Shown here piece by piece: positions 11,297-23,790 of a DNA stretch of 64,000 bases. Both the position numbers and the translations under genes were made by a program. Position 1 is the first letter of the stretch, and each line of letters opens with the position of its first letter. The notes beneath the pieces were generated by a model. That model searched no databases, had not been told where the DNA came from, and worked only from the letters and a program-made list of their open reading frames with translations. Origin of the DNA: Sarcocystis neurona (taxonomy: Eukaryota; Apicomplexa; Conoidasida; Eucoccidiorida; Sarcocystidae); NCBI GenBank assembly GCA_000727475.1, contig KL647298.1, positions 1,883,863 through 1,947,862 on the forward strand, read 5' to 3'.

Positions 11297-11821
11297 TCAC
11301 CCTGTGTGTGTGCGGATGACAGTGTGTGTGCCTCTCCTAAGTTGCCGCATGCAGAAATTCTCGCGTGCAACGACTTCCTCAACACGCCGTGTCCGCCGTC
11401 CATTCTCCTCCTTGCCGCATCTCGTCGTTTTCCCCCATCTCTCCTCTCTGCAATGTGAAAACAACTTTGTCCCTACTTCGGCTGCTTCAGAGCCTGCTGC
11501 TGTAGAGACTGCCGCTCGAGCCACTGCTGCTGCTCCTGCTGCTGGTGCCGCCGCCACCACACGAGCTGCCTGTGGCTGCTGTGGCGCCACAGCGGCGTAT
11601 GTGTGCGGCTCCGCCTGCAGCAACGGCAGCAGCTGCTGCGCCTTCTCGTCCTCCACCACCACCCCTTTGCCCTGCTGCTGCTGCTCCTGCACTTTGCGAC
11701 CCTCTGCTGCTATTTGCACGTGCTGCGGCTCCTCACCGCGTTCGCTGCCGGCTGAGGCTGCTTTGAGGCTGCTCCTCTCCGTCCGCCTGCTAGCACTGCT
11801 TGTGTCGCTTAAAAGCGCCAC
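11297..11821 (-). CDS. Possible exon, Gln/Ala-rich unknown protein
   Basis: A minus-strand frame of 174 codons reads charged, coil-like sequence (HVQIAAEGRKVQEQQQQ, then VVVEDEKAQQLLPLLQAE) followed by a poly-Ala segment and TKLFSHCREERWG. The opposite strand gives Cys- and Pro-rich readings typical of repeat shadows. Limits and splice sites are not defined. It may belong with the minus-strand segments between 12.6 and 15.4 kb. Confidence 0.3.
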   Translation of the reverse strand: MALLSDTSSASRRTERSSLKAASAGSERGEEPQHVQIAAEGRKVQEQQQQGKGVVVEDEKAQQLLPLLQAEPHTYAAVAPQQPQAARVVAAAPAAGAAAVARAAVSTAAGSEAAEVGTKLFSHCREERWGKTTRCGKEENGRRTRRVEEVVARENFCMRQLRRGTHTVIRTHTG

Positions 11822-12242
11822 TGCAAGGCTCGCTGCTGCTGCTGCTTCATCTCCTGTCTCTCACAAAAGTCTTGCGACGGGAACTACATGCACCAGATTC
11901 TTGAGAAGGGCCTCCAGACGAGCGACACACGTCCTTTTGAAGAGCAGGAAACAGACACCAAACTTTTCATGCTCCCGCAACTACCCTGCAGCAGAGCTCC
12001 CCCAGAAAGGAATTCCCTTTCTCCTACCTGCTGACACACGGGAACAGAGAAATATTTGTATTTATCATCCTTCACTGCTCCAAGTGTAATTGCTGTGTAC
12101 CTCGCTGTACAGAACACTTACCCCTTCCGAACTCCACAGAATGGTTGGTGCTTGTGTCTTCGTATATATGTCGTAGATAACAGTCTGTATATACACATAT
12201 ATATACATACGGATATACACACATATACGTAAGTACACATAC

Positions 12243-12273
<31 letters not shown>

Positions 12274-12620
12274 TATACAAATGGAGCAAGATCAACGAAA
12301 GGTGTGAAAACGAGAAGCAAATATATATATTACGGATGTACATACATATACATACGTACACATACGTATAGATATATATATATATATATATATGTATGTA
12401 TACGTACATGCATACGTATGTGTGTACACATAGATATATATATATCTGTATATGTGCACAAGTTGAGCAGAATGAACGAAAGGGGTGAGAAACGAGAAGC
12501 AAATATGTGTCTATCTCTCTGTCTATCTACATGTATATATACATACCTGTGAGTTTTGTATCTACATACGTGCGCGCATGCATTTGTCTAATGCGTATGC
12601 ACGGGCATGTGCCGATGATT
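11822..12620. repeat. Spacer with TA and TATG/ATAC microsatellites
   Basis: Unique sequence to about 12150, then TA/TATG/ACAT tracts at about 12190-12280, 12315-12450 and 12525-12545. A partly repeated segment is visible: a stretch beginning near 12287 (AACGAAAGG-TGTGAAAACGAGAAGCAAATAT) recurs near 12476 with few changes. No gene is supported. Confidence 0.6.
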
Positions 12621-15600
12621 GATTTCCGCTTGGCAGGCTGTTTGGCACCGTCATGCCCGCGGCGCAACTTTTACTTCCTCTCTTTGCTGTCGGTTTCTTC
12701 TTCCCTGCATCTGCTGGTGCTGCTACGTCGACTGGTGTAGCAGCTACATGTGCTGCTGCTTCGCCTGCGGCTGCTCCCGCTTTTGCTATTGCTGCTGCTG
12801 CTTCTCCCGCTGCTGCTGCGTGTGGGGGTGCTCCTGATTTCGCTGCTCTCGCTGCTTCTGCGGCGTTGGGACTGCTCCTGCTTTTGCTGCTGCTGCTGCT
12901 GTGGCTTCTGCTTCGTACCTCCCTCCCTCCGAGCGACTCAGGCCCTCGCATCATGTGGCTCGTGTGGGGCGACGTCCGGAGCAGAACGCCGCACATGCCG
13001 CTGCTGCCCGCGCAGCAGCAGCAGCAGTGCAGGAACTTGCAGCACCAGCAGAGGAAGCTCTGGCCGCGGCAGCTGCTGCTTCCCCAGCCGCAGCAGTTCC
13101 TGCGGCGACAGCTTGGACGTCAGTGGTAGCGCGTTCACAGGCAGCAGGATGAGGAGAATTCACAGGAGCAGCGGTAGCAGCGACGGCAGCTTCACGCGCA
13201 GCAGCAACAGCAGCAGGAGCAACAGCAGCATGAACAACAGCAGCAGCAGCAACAGCAGCACAGGGTGGCTGCATGCGAGTCTCAAAAAACAAAATTGCAG
13301 AGACCTTCCACGGCGCCGCCGGTCTTTCCATTCTGCTGTCTCGTCTCCCTGCCGCTCTCTTCGCAGCATACGAGTGGGCACCACCACGAGGAGGACACAT
13401 CAGCGCTCGATCTCGGACGACTTCCTTCCTTGCGCTGGCTGCCGCATTTTCCTCCCCTGGACGGGCTGCAGCATATCCTGCAGCTCGGCTTGCATACGCT
13501 TCAAAAACTGCTGCAGCTGCTGCTCCTGCTGCTGCGTTGGCTTCACGTGCTGCTATGACTCGTGCTGTTGCGCTCGCTACTGTGGGGTGCAGTCCGCAAA
13601 CTGCGGAAGTCGCTGCCTCACGTCTATACATTCCTGGGGGGACGGCGGCAGCTGCTGCTTCTCTTCTGGACGCAAAGAAGTACAGGAGTGTTCTTCTCGC
13701 AAAGTGTGGCGGTTTTATCATCCTTTTTTTTCCCTCTGGTTGCTGCTTTGCATGCATTTGTCTGCTTCTGACGCAGCAGCAGCAGCTGCGTGCGTCTCTT
13801 CGGAGCCCCGTCTTCTCGCACGTTTCCAGCAGCTGTTGCAGCCTTCCCCTTCAACACGGCAGCAGCAGGGGGCCGTCGGTCTGAATGGTCTGTTGCCAGA
13901 GCGGCAGCAGAGGAGGAAGCAGCAGCAGCAGATGGCGGTGTTGCTGCAGCACAGGAAGCAGCAGCAGGCACCGTCGCTGCAGCAACACTTTTGCCAAGCG
14001 CAGAACAAGCAGCAGCAGCACATCCGAGGATTTGAACAGCCCGCGCAAGTGGCGCCGCAGGATCCACAGCAGCATCGGCAGCACCTTCGTCCTCCTGGGG
14101 CGGCTGACTGCGAGACAGCAGCAGCAGCAGCGCGCGGAGCGCCGTCCTCCCTGCAGAAAACAAGCGCGGTTTCAGGTGTATGTACGCCTGCTTCATCGCT
14201 TCCGAGGTGCGGCTGCTGTTGCGTGCGTCTTCCTCTTCTTGAAGCAGGGATGGCTGTAGCAGGGCACCTTTCCCGTGGGGCAGCAGGAGCTGCCCTGGCG
14301 AGCGTCCCTGGTGCAGCACCTTCTCCACTTCTCGCGGCTGCTGCTGCGGCGGCGGCGGCAGCAGCAGCGACATCCTCTGCTCTGCTGACAGCACGTGCTG
14401 CTGCTGCCACCGATCGCGTCGGGCTCGCCCTGGGAGCCGCCTCACGCGAAGCAGCTTCTCTTCGTCATTTCCTCTTTGTTGTTGCTGCTGTCTTTCCGCT
14501 CCTCTCTGTTCCTTGTCCGTTTTCTTCTGCTGCTCCTGCGGCAGCTGCTACTGCCGTGCGTTGTCACTCTCCCGCTGCTGCTGCTGCGTCTCTTCTTCCT
14601 GCATTCCTTCAGCCGAATACAGCCAGCGTGGCTGTGGTATCGTCTTCCAGGAGGCAGAAACAGGAGCGGCACAAGGCTGGTAGGTCCTCTCCTGGTGCCT
14701 GCAACTGCTGCAGCAGCTCCTGCAGCAATGAGGAGACGCGACGGCTGCTTCTGCGGCAGCACCTGGGGGGCTACAACAGCGTCCGCTGCTTCACGCGCAG
14801 CAGCACCGCATGCAGCAGGAACAGCAGCGTCGCCTCCAGCAGGGGCAGCAGCGTCGCCTGCAGCAGGAGCAGCGAACGGCTTTTTCCTGACACAACGTGT
14901 TCCTTGACCTGGATCGCATGCAGTGGCATCAGCGACAGCAGCAAACGAAGCTTCGACAGCAGCAGCAGCAGCTTCAGTAGAAGACTCATCAAGACGAACA
15001 GCTATCTGAAGAGGGACGGCGACTGCAGCAGCGACTGCTGGATAGGGGAGATCGGCAGCGTGCGCAGCAGAGCCCCAACAAAAGCGACAGGGGTCCAAAC
15101 TCCTGGCAGCAGCAGCAGCAGCAGTAGACGTGGCAGCGACAGATGGACCGACAACGGCTGCAGGAGCAGCAGCAGCGAGAGCCGCAGTAGCGGGGAGGAC
15201 GCGAAGAGCAGCCGAGACACCACCAGCAACAGCTGGAACCGCAGCAGCAGGAGCAGCGTCCGAGGAAGCGGCAACAGCAGCAGCGAGTGTGACGCTCGTA
15301 GCGGCAGCAAGCCCGGCGAAGACGGCAGCGGCCTGGGCAGCAACAATGCCGAAGAACGAAACAGCAGCAGCAGCAGCTGCGCTACCGAGGGCCATGGCAG
15401 CAGCCGAACAAGCACCAGCAGCGAGCAACTACAGGACCCGAAGAGAAGTTCCGAGAAGCGGCAGCAGCAGCAGGACGCGGCTTTGAATAAGAGAGACAGC
15501 AGCAGCGGCCTGCAGCTGCTCTTCCCCGAAGAGAAGGAGCGTCATCAATCACACGTCAGCCATGCACTTGATAAATATAGATGCGGTCTTCTACATATGA

Positions 15601-15640
15601 GTGTCGTGCGGCTTACCAAGGACACGGCGTTCCACTGCGC
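12620..15640 (-). CDS. GCA/CTG-rich block with probable minus-strand coding segments
   Basis: Trinucleotide repeats keep frames open on both strands; the longest is a plus-strand Ser/Arg/Cys frame of 971 codons that I do not believe. Minus-strand islands look better. At about 13425-13545 one reads a coiled-coil-like stretch (QQFLKRMQAELQDMLQ). At about 14050-14400 another reads PREVEKVLHQGRSPG and AMKQAYIHLKPRLFSAGRTAL. These are in different frames, so several exons would be needed. No family is recognised. Repeat-encoded Ala tracts (for example the frame at 14442-15428) are typical of Eimeria homopolymer-rich proteins. I cannot give exon limits, and part of the block could be non-coding. 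Confidence 0.3.
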
Positions 15641-16180
15641 TCACGTCCATATTCATCCCTGTTAATCCATATATACATATGCATGCACAGTCATCCACAT
15701 ATGCGTATACGTACATATATATATATATGTATGCGTGCGATTTCTAGATATATGCGTCTATACGTAGGTACCTATATATACATAGATATGTGCATGCGAT
15801 TTTGAGGTACCTGTGTCTATACGAATACACATTTATATATAGACATGCATGCGATTCTTCACAGATAAATGTATATATATCTATATATGTATATATATGT
15901 ACATTGATTTATGCGTTAGTGTATTAGGTATCTGCGTCTCTACAAATATATATGTATATATATACATCAGTATATGGGTGCGAGTTCTAGGTATCTGCGT
16001 CAATACAATATATATATATATATATGTACGTGTACTTATATCCTTTTCCGCGTCAGTATACACATACGTGGACAGCTATATTGGTGAAAAGCTCCCCACA
16101 TATATGTATGTGTGCATATAGCTGAGCAGGCATATCTACATAGAGAAGAAGATGTGTATCTCACTTTCTGTATAAATATT
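15641..16180. repeat. TA/TATG microsatellite block
   Basis: Repeated TATATATA and ATATG tracts with an irregular longer periodicity: phrases such as GCATGCGATT-T, TAGGTAC/ATCTGCGTC recur several times between about 15730 and 16000. No coding sequence is visible. Confidence 0.7.
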
Positions 16181-16520
16181 TACTCTCTGTATCTCTCTCT
16201 ATATATGCGTGTTCGGATACAGCTAGGTATAGACAGATTAGATGGTACATAGGTCGATAGATATAGATACATAGTAGGTATAGATACATAGGAGGTATAG
16301 ATACATAGGTGTAGATACATAGGTGTAGGTACACAAGTATGGATAGATATAGACAGATACAGATAGACAGACGTGAACAGATATAGGGAGATAAATGTCG
16401 ATAGATCGGTATGGATATTGAGGTGCCACACTAGATAGATATAGATACATAGATATAGGTAGATAGACGTGGAGACGGAGATATAGATCGGTACATATGT
16501 ATAATCCCTTGTATACAATA
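16180..16520. repeat. GATA-type tetranucleotide block
   Basis: Degenerate AGAT/ATAGGTAGATAC repeats on the plus strand. A unit ATAGATACATAGG-(AGGT/TGT) is repeated several times at 16255-16330. It is the complement of the block that follows at 16620. Confidence 0.8.
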
Positions 16521-16620
16521 CATATATATATGTGCGGAGAGATAGTAACTATACAACAAGCGACAGGGCCCATACATCCACCCATAGACACAACAACAGC
16601 AGAGCCGTTTTCATATGTCT
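16521..16620. other. Unique linker between complementary repeat blocks
   Basis: About 100 bases of non-repetitive sequence separating the GATA-type and CTAT-type blocks. No gene is seen. Confidence 0.6.
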
Positions 16621-17400
16621 TCCTATCTATCAATTTAGAAGTTTTTCTGTCTATACCTGTCCACCTGTAGGTACTGCCCCTACTTATCTGTCTACCTCTA
16701 TTGCTCTATATCTATCTATGTGTATCTATCTGTCTGAATCTATATCTATCTATATATGCATGTATGTCAACCTATGTTTATCGATACTTCTCTATATATC
16801 GGTCTACGTTCACCCTATCTATGGCTGGTCGCATCGGTCTGTGTGTGTCTACCTGCCTCCCTATCTGTCGACACATAGGTATATATGTGTGTCTACATTT
16901 GTCTATCTACAGGTGTCTACATCTACGTATATCTCTCTGTGTCGATCTAGCTCTATCTATCTATGTCTGTCCATGTATCTCCATCGATTTACCTATCTGT
17001 GTACGTCTATCTATATTTGTCTATCTATCTGCGTATGTGTCTACCTCTATTTGTCTATCTGTCTACATCTATTTACCTATATTTAACTATATATGTCTAC
17101 CTTTGTGCCTACCAGATCATTTATCTGCCCGTGTGTCTGTCTATCTGTCTATATCTATATCTATCTATCCCTATATGTGTGTATATGTCTATTTATCTGT
17201 ATCTATGTCTCTCTATATTTATCTGCCTATTTATATCTATCTATATATATATATGTATATGTATCCTTACCTATGTGTGTCTATATCTATGTGTCCATCT
17301 ATATCTATCCACATCTAACTGTCTATCTATATTTATCCATATCCAACTGTCCCTCTCTATATATATATATGTGCATCCATCTACGTCCACGTAGTATACA
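16621..17400. repeat. CTAT/CTGT tetranucleotide block
   Basis: Degenerate CTATCTATCTGTCTAC repeats on the plus strand run for nearly 800 bases. Frames are open throughout but read only Tyr/Ile/Ser/Leu/Cys repeats, so they are not genes. Confidence 0.85.
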
Positions 17401-17860
17401 TATGTATATGTATATATATGTATCGATATATTGGGGGAGAGGAGCACCTGCTTCTCAACGTGGAGCCCCTTTCTATACAAGAAACAGCCGGCGTAGAAAT
17501 CCTGTTGTCTCGCCTAGAGAGGGGGCGCATGCGTTTGTACGACCGCGCGGGGCGGCGGATGCATGTGGCAAACCACACACAGAGAATAGTTCCTCCACAC
17601 AAATAAAGGGCCCCTGTATACACACACACATATCTTTGCCTGCATATATGCATACATGTACGAAGATGGGAAGTCCACAGAAGTGAATTTCTGCAGGAAA
17701 GGAAAAACACGTACAGCTCTTCGTATCAGCAGCGTTGACTCCGTGCAGGTCGTCGACGTACGTCTGCCTCTACGTACAAATACACGCATGAAAATATATA
17801 TGTGGGCGTATGCTTGTAAGAAAGTGTACACACGTACTTCTACAGCATTATCTGGATTCG
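17401..17860. other. Unique spacer, nothing recognised
   Basis: Mixed sequence between microsatellite blocks. Open frames on both strands are short and overlapping, and none shows a domain. Confidence 0.5.
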
Positions 17861-18830
17861 ATATCTATGCGTCTATCGTTATCTGTATTGTGAGAATATA
17901 TATATATATATATATATATGTATAGGTATGATTATGTGTATGATCTGTGTATACGTATATACGTACGTGATTCGGTGTATTGTGTATGTGTGTGTACATA
18001 TATATACACATATACATATACATATATATATATATATATATTCGATTATGTGTATTGTGTGCGCATATATGTATTTATATATATGTGTGTGTATAAGTAT
18101 GTGTCTGTGTGCGTATATATATACGTATGATTATGTGTATTGTATGTACGTATATATATATATAGATGTAGACAGATAGATATATTGATGTGTATCGTAT
18201 GTGTGTGTATATATATATATATGATTAGGTGTATTGCGTGTAATATGTATGTATGTATGTATGTATGTGTATATAGATATATAGGTATAATTATGTATAT
18301 TGTGAGTATATATATATATATATATGTACGTATGTGATTATGTCTATTGTATGTGTGTGTATATATATATATATGATCACGTGTATTGTATATGTAAAGA
18401 GATATATATATATATATATGTACCTGCCTGTGATTATGTGTATCATGTGTACATCTATATATATTTAATGTACGTGATTATGTGTATTTTGTGTGTGTGT
18501 GTGTGTGTGTATGAGCGTATGTATGTGTGTGTGCGTAGGTATGTCCGTATGTATGTGTCATAATATCTATTGTGTGTATATACGTACGTGTGTGTGTACA
18601 CACATATGATTTTGTGTATTGTATACGTGTGTGCGTCTATATATTTACACATATATATATATATATATACACACTGTATAGATCTGTAAGGATGCGTATA
18701 GGTATGTGTGTAGATATGATTATGTGTATTCTACGTTTACACCCGTATACACTGGTACGTGTGTTCACGTACAAACGAATATATATATATATATGTATGT
18801 GTATAGATGGGATGGATATAAGGAACAGAA
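17861..18830. repeat. TA/TG microsatellite block
   Basis: Alternating TATATA and TGTGTG/TATG tracts. A recurring phrase GATTATGTGTATTGTGTGTATATA appears roughly ten times with drift (for example near 17930, 18044, 18130, 18332, 18370, 18430, 18475, 18605, 18717). This makes it a degenerate satellite of roughly 40-100 base spacing, not plain dinucleotide DNA. Confidence 0.75.
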
Positions 18831-20834
18831 AGATAGACTCGTATACACACATAGTTGCCGGCAGATGACAGAGGAGAGACACCGGCGGAAAACTTGGCAG
18901 CGGAGTTTACTGTGAGGAGTTGTTGCCAGGAGAACCGCTGCTGAATCATCTGCATGCGTCCCTTTCTTTCTGAGTGCCTTCGAAATACAGATGAGATCAA
19001 AATTGTTTCTCCCTACCTGCCTAAGCAGCTCTTTGTTTATGTATATTAAAAGGTAAGCAAAGTACTTGTCTGTGCAAGTGAAGAGGAAGTGGAGAGGCAT
19101 ATATATATACTTTTATATATATATGTATATATATGGATAGAGAGACGAGAGACGGAGACGGAAAAAGGAGGAGAAGAAGGGAAACTGATGTATGTGTTAA
19201 CGCATGCAGATGGGGAGGAAGTGGAGAGGCACATATATATATATATGTATTAGAGCAAAGAGAAACGGACGTACGTGGTGTGCGCAGATAGAAAGGTACA
19301 AAAAAGCAGAATAAGAAGTGGGAAGGTACGCGGGAAGGTAAAGCGGGGGTACGTGGGAAGTGGCTCCGTGAACAGACACTCGGATATTTGAGGGAGAGTC
19401 GTAGAAAAAGCAAAAAGCAGCAAAGTGCGAGAAGCAGAAGGCGGAGACGGAGAAGCCGCATAAAACAGAGACGCGCACGTGGTGACGGTGCTGCTGCTGT
19501 TTCTCACGTGGTTGGCGCTGCCTCTGCTCAGGCTGCTGCTGCGGCTGCTGCTGCATGCGCCGCGTTGACTTCCGGAGGGACGCACTCCTTTGCTGCCATG
19601 AAACCGGTGAGGTTCCCCCCTTCTCTCGGACAGTCTCTTCTCTTCATTTCTCATTTTCACTCGGAAAGAAAAATAGAGAGGGAAAAGAGAGAGGCCCCCG
19701 ACCGGGGCCAGGACTGCGTCTGCCCCCGCATTCGTGTGTGCGGCTATTACCTTTGCATGCGCTTGGGAAAGACAGCAACATATATCTATATATATACATA
19801 TGTATATATGTGTGTGTGTATATCCCCCTCTTTCCCTCTATCTCTATATATGTAACTGTCCGGGATAGAGGGCCAGAAGGTGGACTGCGCAAGTTTATAT
19901 GGCGAACTTTCGTCGGTTTCTCTCTCTACTGTCGCCCTTGCTCAGCCTCAGAAATGCATGCGCGCGTGTTTGTTTGTGCATGCGTGAGTACCACGGAATC
20001 TGCATGCATGCATCCTTCTCTGCAGGGGGCGCACCCGCGGAGGTGAATGAAAGGCGGGGGGTAAACGAGTTGCTTTTAAACGTGAGGAGCTTGTTATGAA
20101 ATGCAGGTGGATTTGTTCAAGTTCCTGCTGCTGTCCCTTCCTGCCTTTGCCGAAGACAGCAGCAGCCAGCTGCTCTGCGCACCCGCGTATTCGGACGGAG
20201 AGAAGGACGACTGCTGCAACAAGAAAACGAAGAAGCAGCTGTTGCGTCCCCGTGCTGCGCGCGACAAAGCAGGAACTCACTCACATGCAACTGCAATATA
20301 TACACGTGTATGTGTCACATATCGATACACATATGTATATACATATGTATATATTTCTGGAAGCGTGCATGCACGTGTTAGCATGCACGTTAACGTATGT
20401 GTGTATATGCAGCTTGCAGCAGAGAAGTGTTTTCGCGGAAGACGTGGAAGCGACGGTCTTAGCAGGGACTGCTTCCTCCGTTGCAGCAGGTGCAGATATG
20501 AATCGCATCCGCGCTGCCACGTCAGCTGCAGCTGCTGTTGCTGTTTCTGTTGCTGCTGCTGCGCAAGTACCACTGGCTGCTGCTCCTGTAGCTTCTTCTC
20601 TTCTCGAATCAGCTGCAGCTGCCGCTGCGGGTGTTGTTGCTGTCGTTGTCGGTGGTGCGGCTGCTGCAGTTGCCACTCGTGCTGCAGGTGGGTAGCTGCA
20701 GCGCCCCCTCCTGACGCTGCTGTGCCCCCTCCTGAAGCTGTTGCTGCTGCTGACGCTGCTGCTGCTGTTGGTTGTCTGCTGCTCTACCGGTATTCACTGC
20801 TATTACTGATCGCTCGTTGCTGCTTTGCTGCTAG
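18831..20834. other. Upstream region of the helicase gene; 5' exon(s) not resolved
   Basis: Mixed DNA with TA tracts at 19100-19135, 19230-19250 and 19780-19815, TGCATGCA at about 19995, and CTG runs at 19480-19555 and 20500-20770. The start of the helicase should lie here. Candidate starts are an ATG at 19599 followed closely by GTGAGG, and an ATG at 20101. An alanine-rich plus frame at about 20410-20690 (FAEDVEATVLAGTASSVAAG) could be a coding exon ending at a GTGGGT donor. The frame continuous with the first helicase motif reads poly-Cys upstream of 20835, so an intron is likely. None of these could be fixed. Confidence 0.35.
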
Positions 20835-20916
20835 TGGGTATTTACTGCAGCATATATCAGAGGAGAGCGTGGCGGCGCTGGAGCGGCGGGGTATCCGCTT
20901 TATGACGCCCATACAA
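20835..20916 (+). CDS. Helicase exon 1 of this reading: Q motif
   Basis: Reads GYLLQHISEESVAALERRG then IRFMTPIQ, the DEAD-box Q-motif region. Acceptor CTGCTAG ends at 20834 and donor GTAAGG begins at 20917, phase 0. An alternative acceptor at 20850 (TTTACTGCAG) would shorten it by five residues. Confidence 0.8.
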
Positions 20917-23757
20917 GTAAGGACGGGCAAGGCGTATTTCCCCCAACGTTTGCTGCTTTTCTCATCTTTTCCTTCGGCTTCTGCTCTGCTGCTTCTGACT
21001 TTTTCTCTGACAAACATATACACACTCGTCTTCATCTGTACTTGGATTGACAGGAAACTTTGCCGCAGCAGCTTTGAGGGAAAGTAGAAGTTTTGGGTCA
21101 TTTCCTTCGTCTACAATGACCCGCTTTAAACCCCAACACGAAGAAACGCTTCGAAGCAGTCATACACACAGACACAGAGAGAGGGACAGCCGGGAGACCT
21201 ACGCTTCACGAACCCGTGCTGCACAGAAATTCATTCTTCCGCTTATATCTGCACTACCCGTTGACACGGCCGCGCGCTGCAGTGAGGACAGCTCTGCTCG
21301 TGACGTCAGCAAAAGTCTTGGCTTTCTCCTCCTCCTTCTCCGTCTCCGCCGGCCGGCCTTGCTGCGTCACACGTCTATGCTTGGGGCTGCACACAGGAGC
21401 GGCAGACCTCCGGACCGGCACACGCAGACACCTGCTGCTGCTGCTGCGGGGACCCCACAGCGTCGCCAGCAGCTGCAGCAGCAGGAGCAGAGTACCGCTG
21501 CACCGACCGGTCTCTTCGCTGTACTTGCCGCGTGATTTTTTACTCGTTGAAGCGTCGCTGCTGCTCCCCCTCATCCTTCTCCTGCACTGCAAGAGAAGAA
21601 GAACCCGCGTCACTTTCTCTGGCGCTGCCTTCTGGTTGCTGCTGCCACAGCTGCTGCCCCAGGCGCCGCCGCGGGGCATAGCAGCAGCAGCAGCTGAGGG
21701 TCGCAGAACGCAGCAGAGAAGCGAGGGGCACTGGCGCGCATGTAGAAACAGACGTAGACGTGTCAGACAAGATTTGCGTGCACGCGCCGACGCGCCGGCT
21801 GGTGTCAGTCTGCTGCTTGCTGCTTCTCAGCTCCTCCCCTGCTGCCGCAGAAATATACAACGTCTTGACGTGGACCTACGACACTCTGATAATGCATCTG
21901 TAGTCCACTGTTGAGACGAAACACTTCGAAACTACACTTACGATATGTAGATGAAATACACTCGTACATCTGCTCGCGCAACTATATATATACATATATG
22001 TGTATAGCCATAAGTATATATATATGTATATACGAGTGCATATATATATATATAAGTATGGTCACGGATATCTGTCCATATGTGAATACGTGGCACACGC
22101 AGCTTTCTCTGCTTTTCTGCTTTTCTTTTTCTGTTTGCCTCTTTGTCTGGACGCATATCGATATCTATATATATATATATATATATATATGCATATATGT
22201 GTATAATGTGTACAGGGGACTCGCACACGTATGTCTACGTTTCTTCTGCTTCCCCTACTCCTCCTTTTTCTCAGGTTTATATACTCACACCGGTGCTCCT
22301 CACATGCAGCCGAGTTCTCTGGGGTGTCTGTCTGCATATGTGTTCGTTTTTGCTAACGCGCTTCCGAGCTGCTGTTGGCTTTCTGCTGTGTTGTGCCTGG
22401 TTTGTGGGGTGTGCTGCTTCCCAGTGGCAAAGCTACGAAGCGATTTTCGCGGGGAAGGACATGATGGCTCGGAGCGAGACAGGCAGTGGCAAGACGATCG
22501 CCTTCGCGCTGCCGCTGCTGGAGAGGGAGAGGCGTGCGCTGCTGCGTGCTTTTGCAGAACCTGCGGCAGAGAAGAAACAGGATCGTCTGCCTCAGCAGCC
22601 CGGCACTTCCACTGACCGCCGACAGAGCAGCGGCAGCGACAGCAGCAAGAACAGCAGCAGCAGCAGCACTAGCAGCACCAGCAGCAGCAGCAGCACCAGC
22701 AGCAGCAGCAGCACCAGCAGCAGCAGCCCCAGGAGCAGTGGCAGCAGCAGTGGCAGCAGCTCGGACCGGGGCGGCAGCAGCAGTAGTAGCAGCAGTAGAG
22801 GGGGTTGGGCGGAAGCGAGGGTGTCGGGTGAAGACGGCTTTGCTGGTGAAGCAACACGAGCAGGACTTGGCCTCAGTGCAGAGGAGTATAGGAGAGAAGA
22901 GGAAATGAGGGATTTCTGGGGAGAAGAGGAAGACTGGCAGCAGCCGGGGGAGGAACCAGGAGCCAAGGAGAGAGCGACGCTATTTCTGCAGAAGAAGCAG
23001 CAACGACAGCAACTTGTAGACTTCTTTGAACAGCCACGGATTCTCGTTCTTGAACCCACACGTAGGCTCTCTTTCTCTGGGCGACGCTGCCGTCCTCCTC
23101 CGCTACTTATCCACGGCACACTGCGGTGCCATTATTTTTTAGCGAAGGAACTGCATGCGCTCTGTCTTCAGTCCCATTCCATAAATCCGTAGAGTCCCTT
23201 TATGCCTCTGCACCTACACATGCAACTGTGCGCCTACGCATGCGTACGTGGATATTATACATACGTACACACATACGTAAATACGTACATACATTTATAC
23301 AGTCGCACCTAGCACGTATGTATATACATACATACGAACACAGATACATACCACAAATATGTACATACGTTCCTTCACACATACACATACACACACACGT
23401 ACATATACAGACGTACATATATATACACATACCTGCATATATACATACACACATACATTCATATGTACGTATGTGCACATACATACGTAAACACATACAC
23501 GCATACATATATATATTATATATATGCATTCATACATATATATATATGTACATACATATGTACGTATGTAGACACATATGCATTTGTGCCTTCATACAAA
23601 CATCCACTCGCGTACACTCGTACATACATAGATACAGATACACGCACACGCATACATGTGTACATACACATATAAGTGTAAATATACGTATACACACATA
23701 CATATATGTATGTATATACACATACATACCCATATACATACACACACACATACATGA

Positions 23758-23790
<33 letters not shown>

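Noticed and set aside
12750..15665. Plus-strand open frame of 971 codons
   Set aside because: It is almost entirely Ser/Arg/Cys readings of GCA/CAG repeats with poly-Cys and poly-Leu stretches. Minus-strand islands in the same DNA look more like protein.
16180..18830. Long Tyr/Ile/Val/Cys/His open frames over microsatellites
   Set aside because: They are translations of tetranucleotide or dinucleotide repeats, with equal openness in several frames and both strands.
20101..20834. Extending the first helicase exon back to the ATG at 20101 in the same frame
   Set aside because: The frame is open but reads long poly-Cys and Tyr/Val microsatellite translation. A CTGCTAG acceptor at 20834 explains the boundary better.
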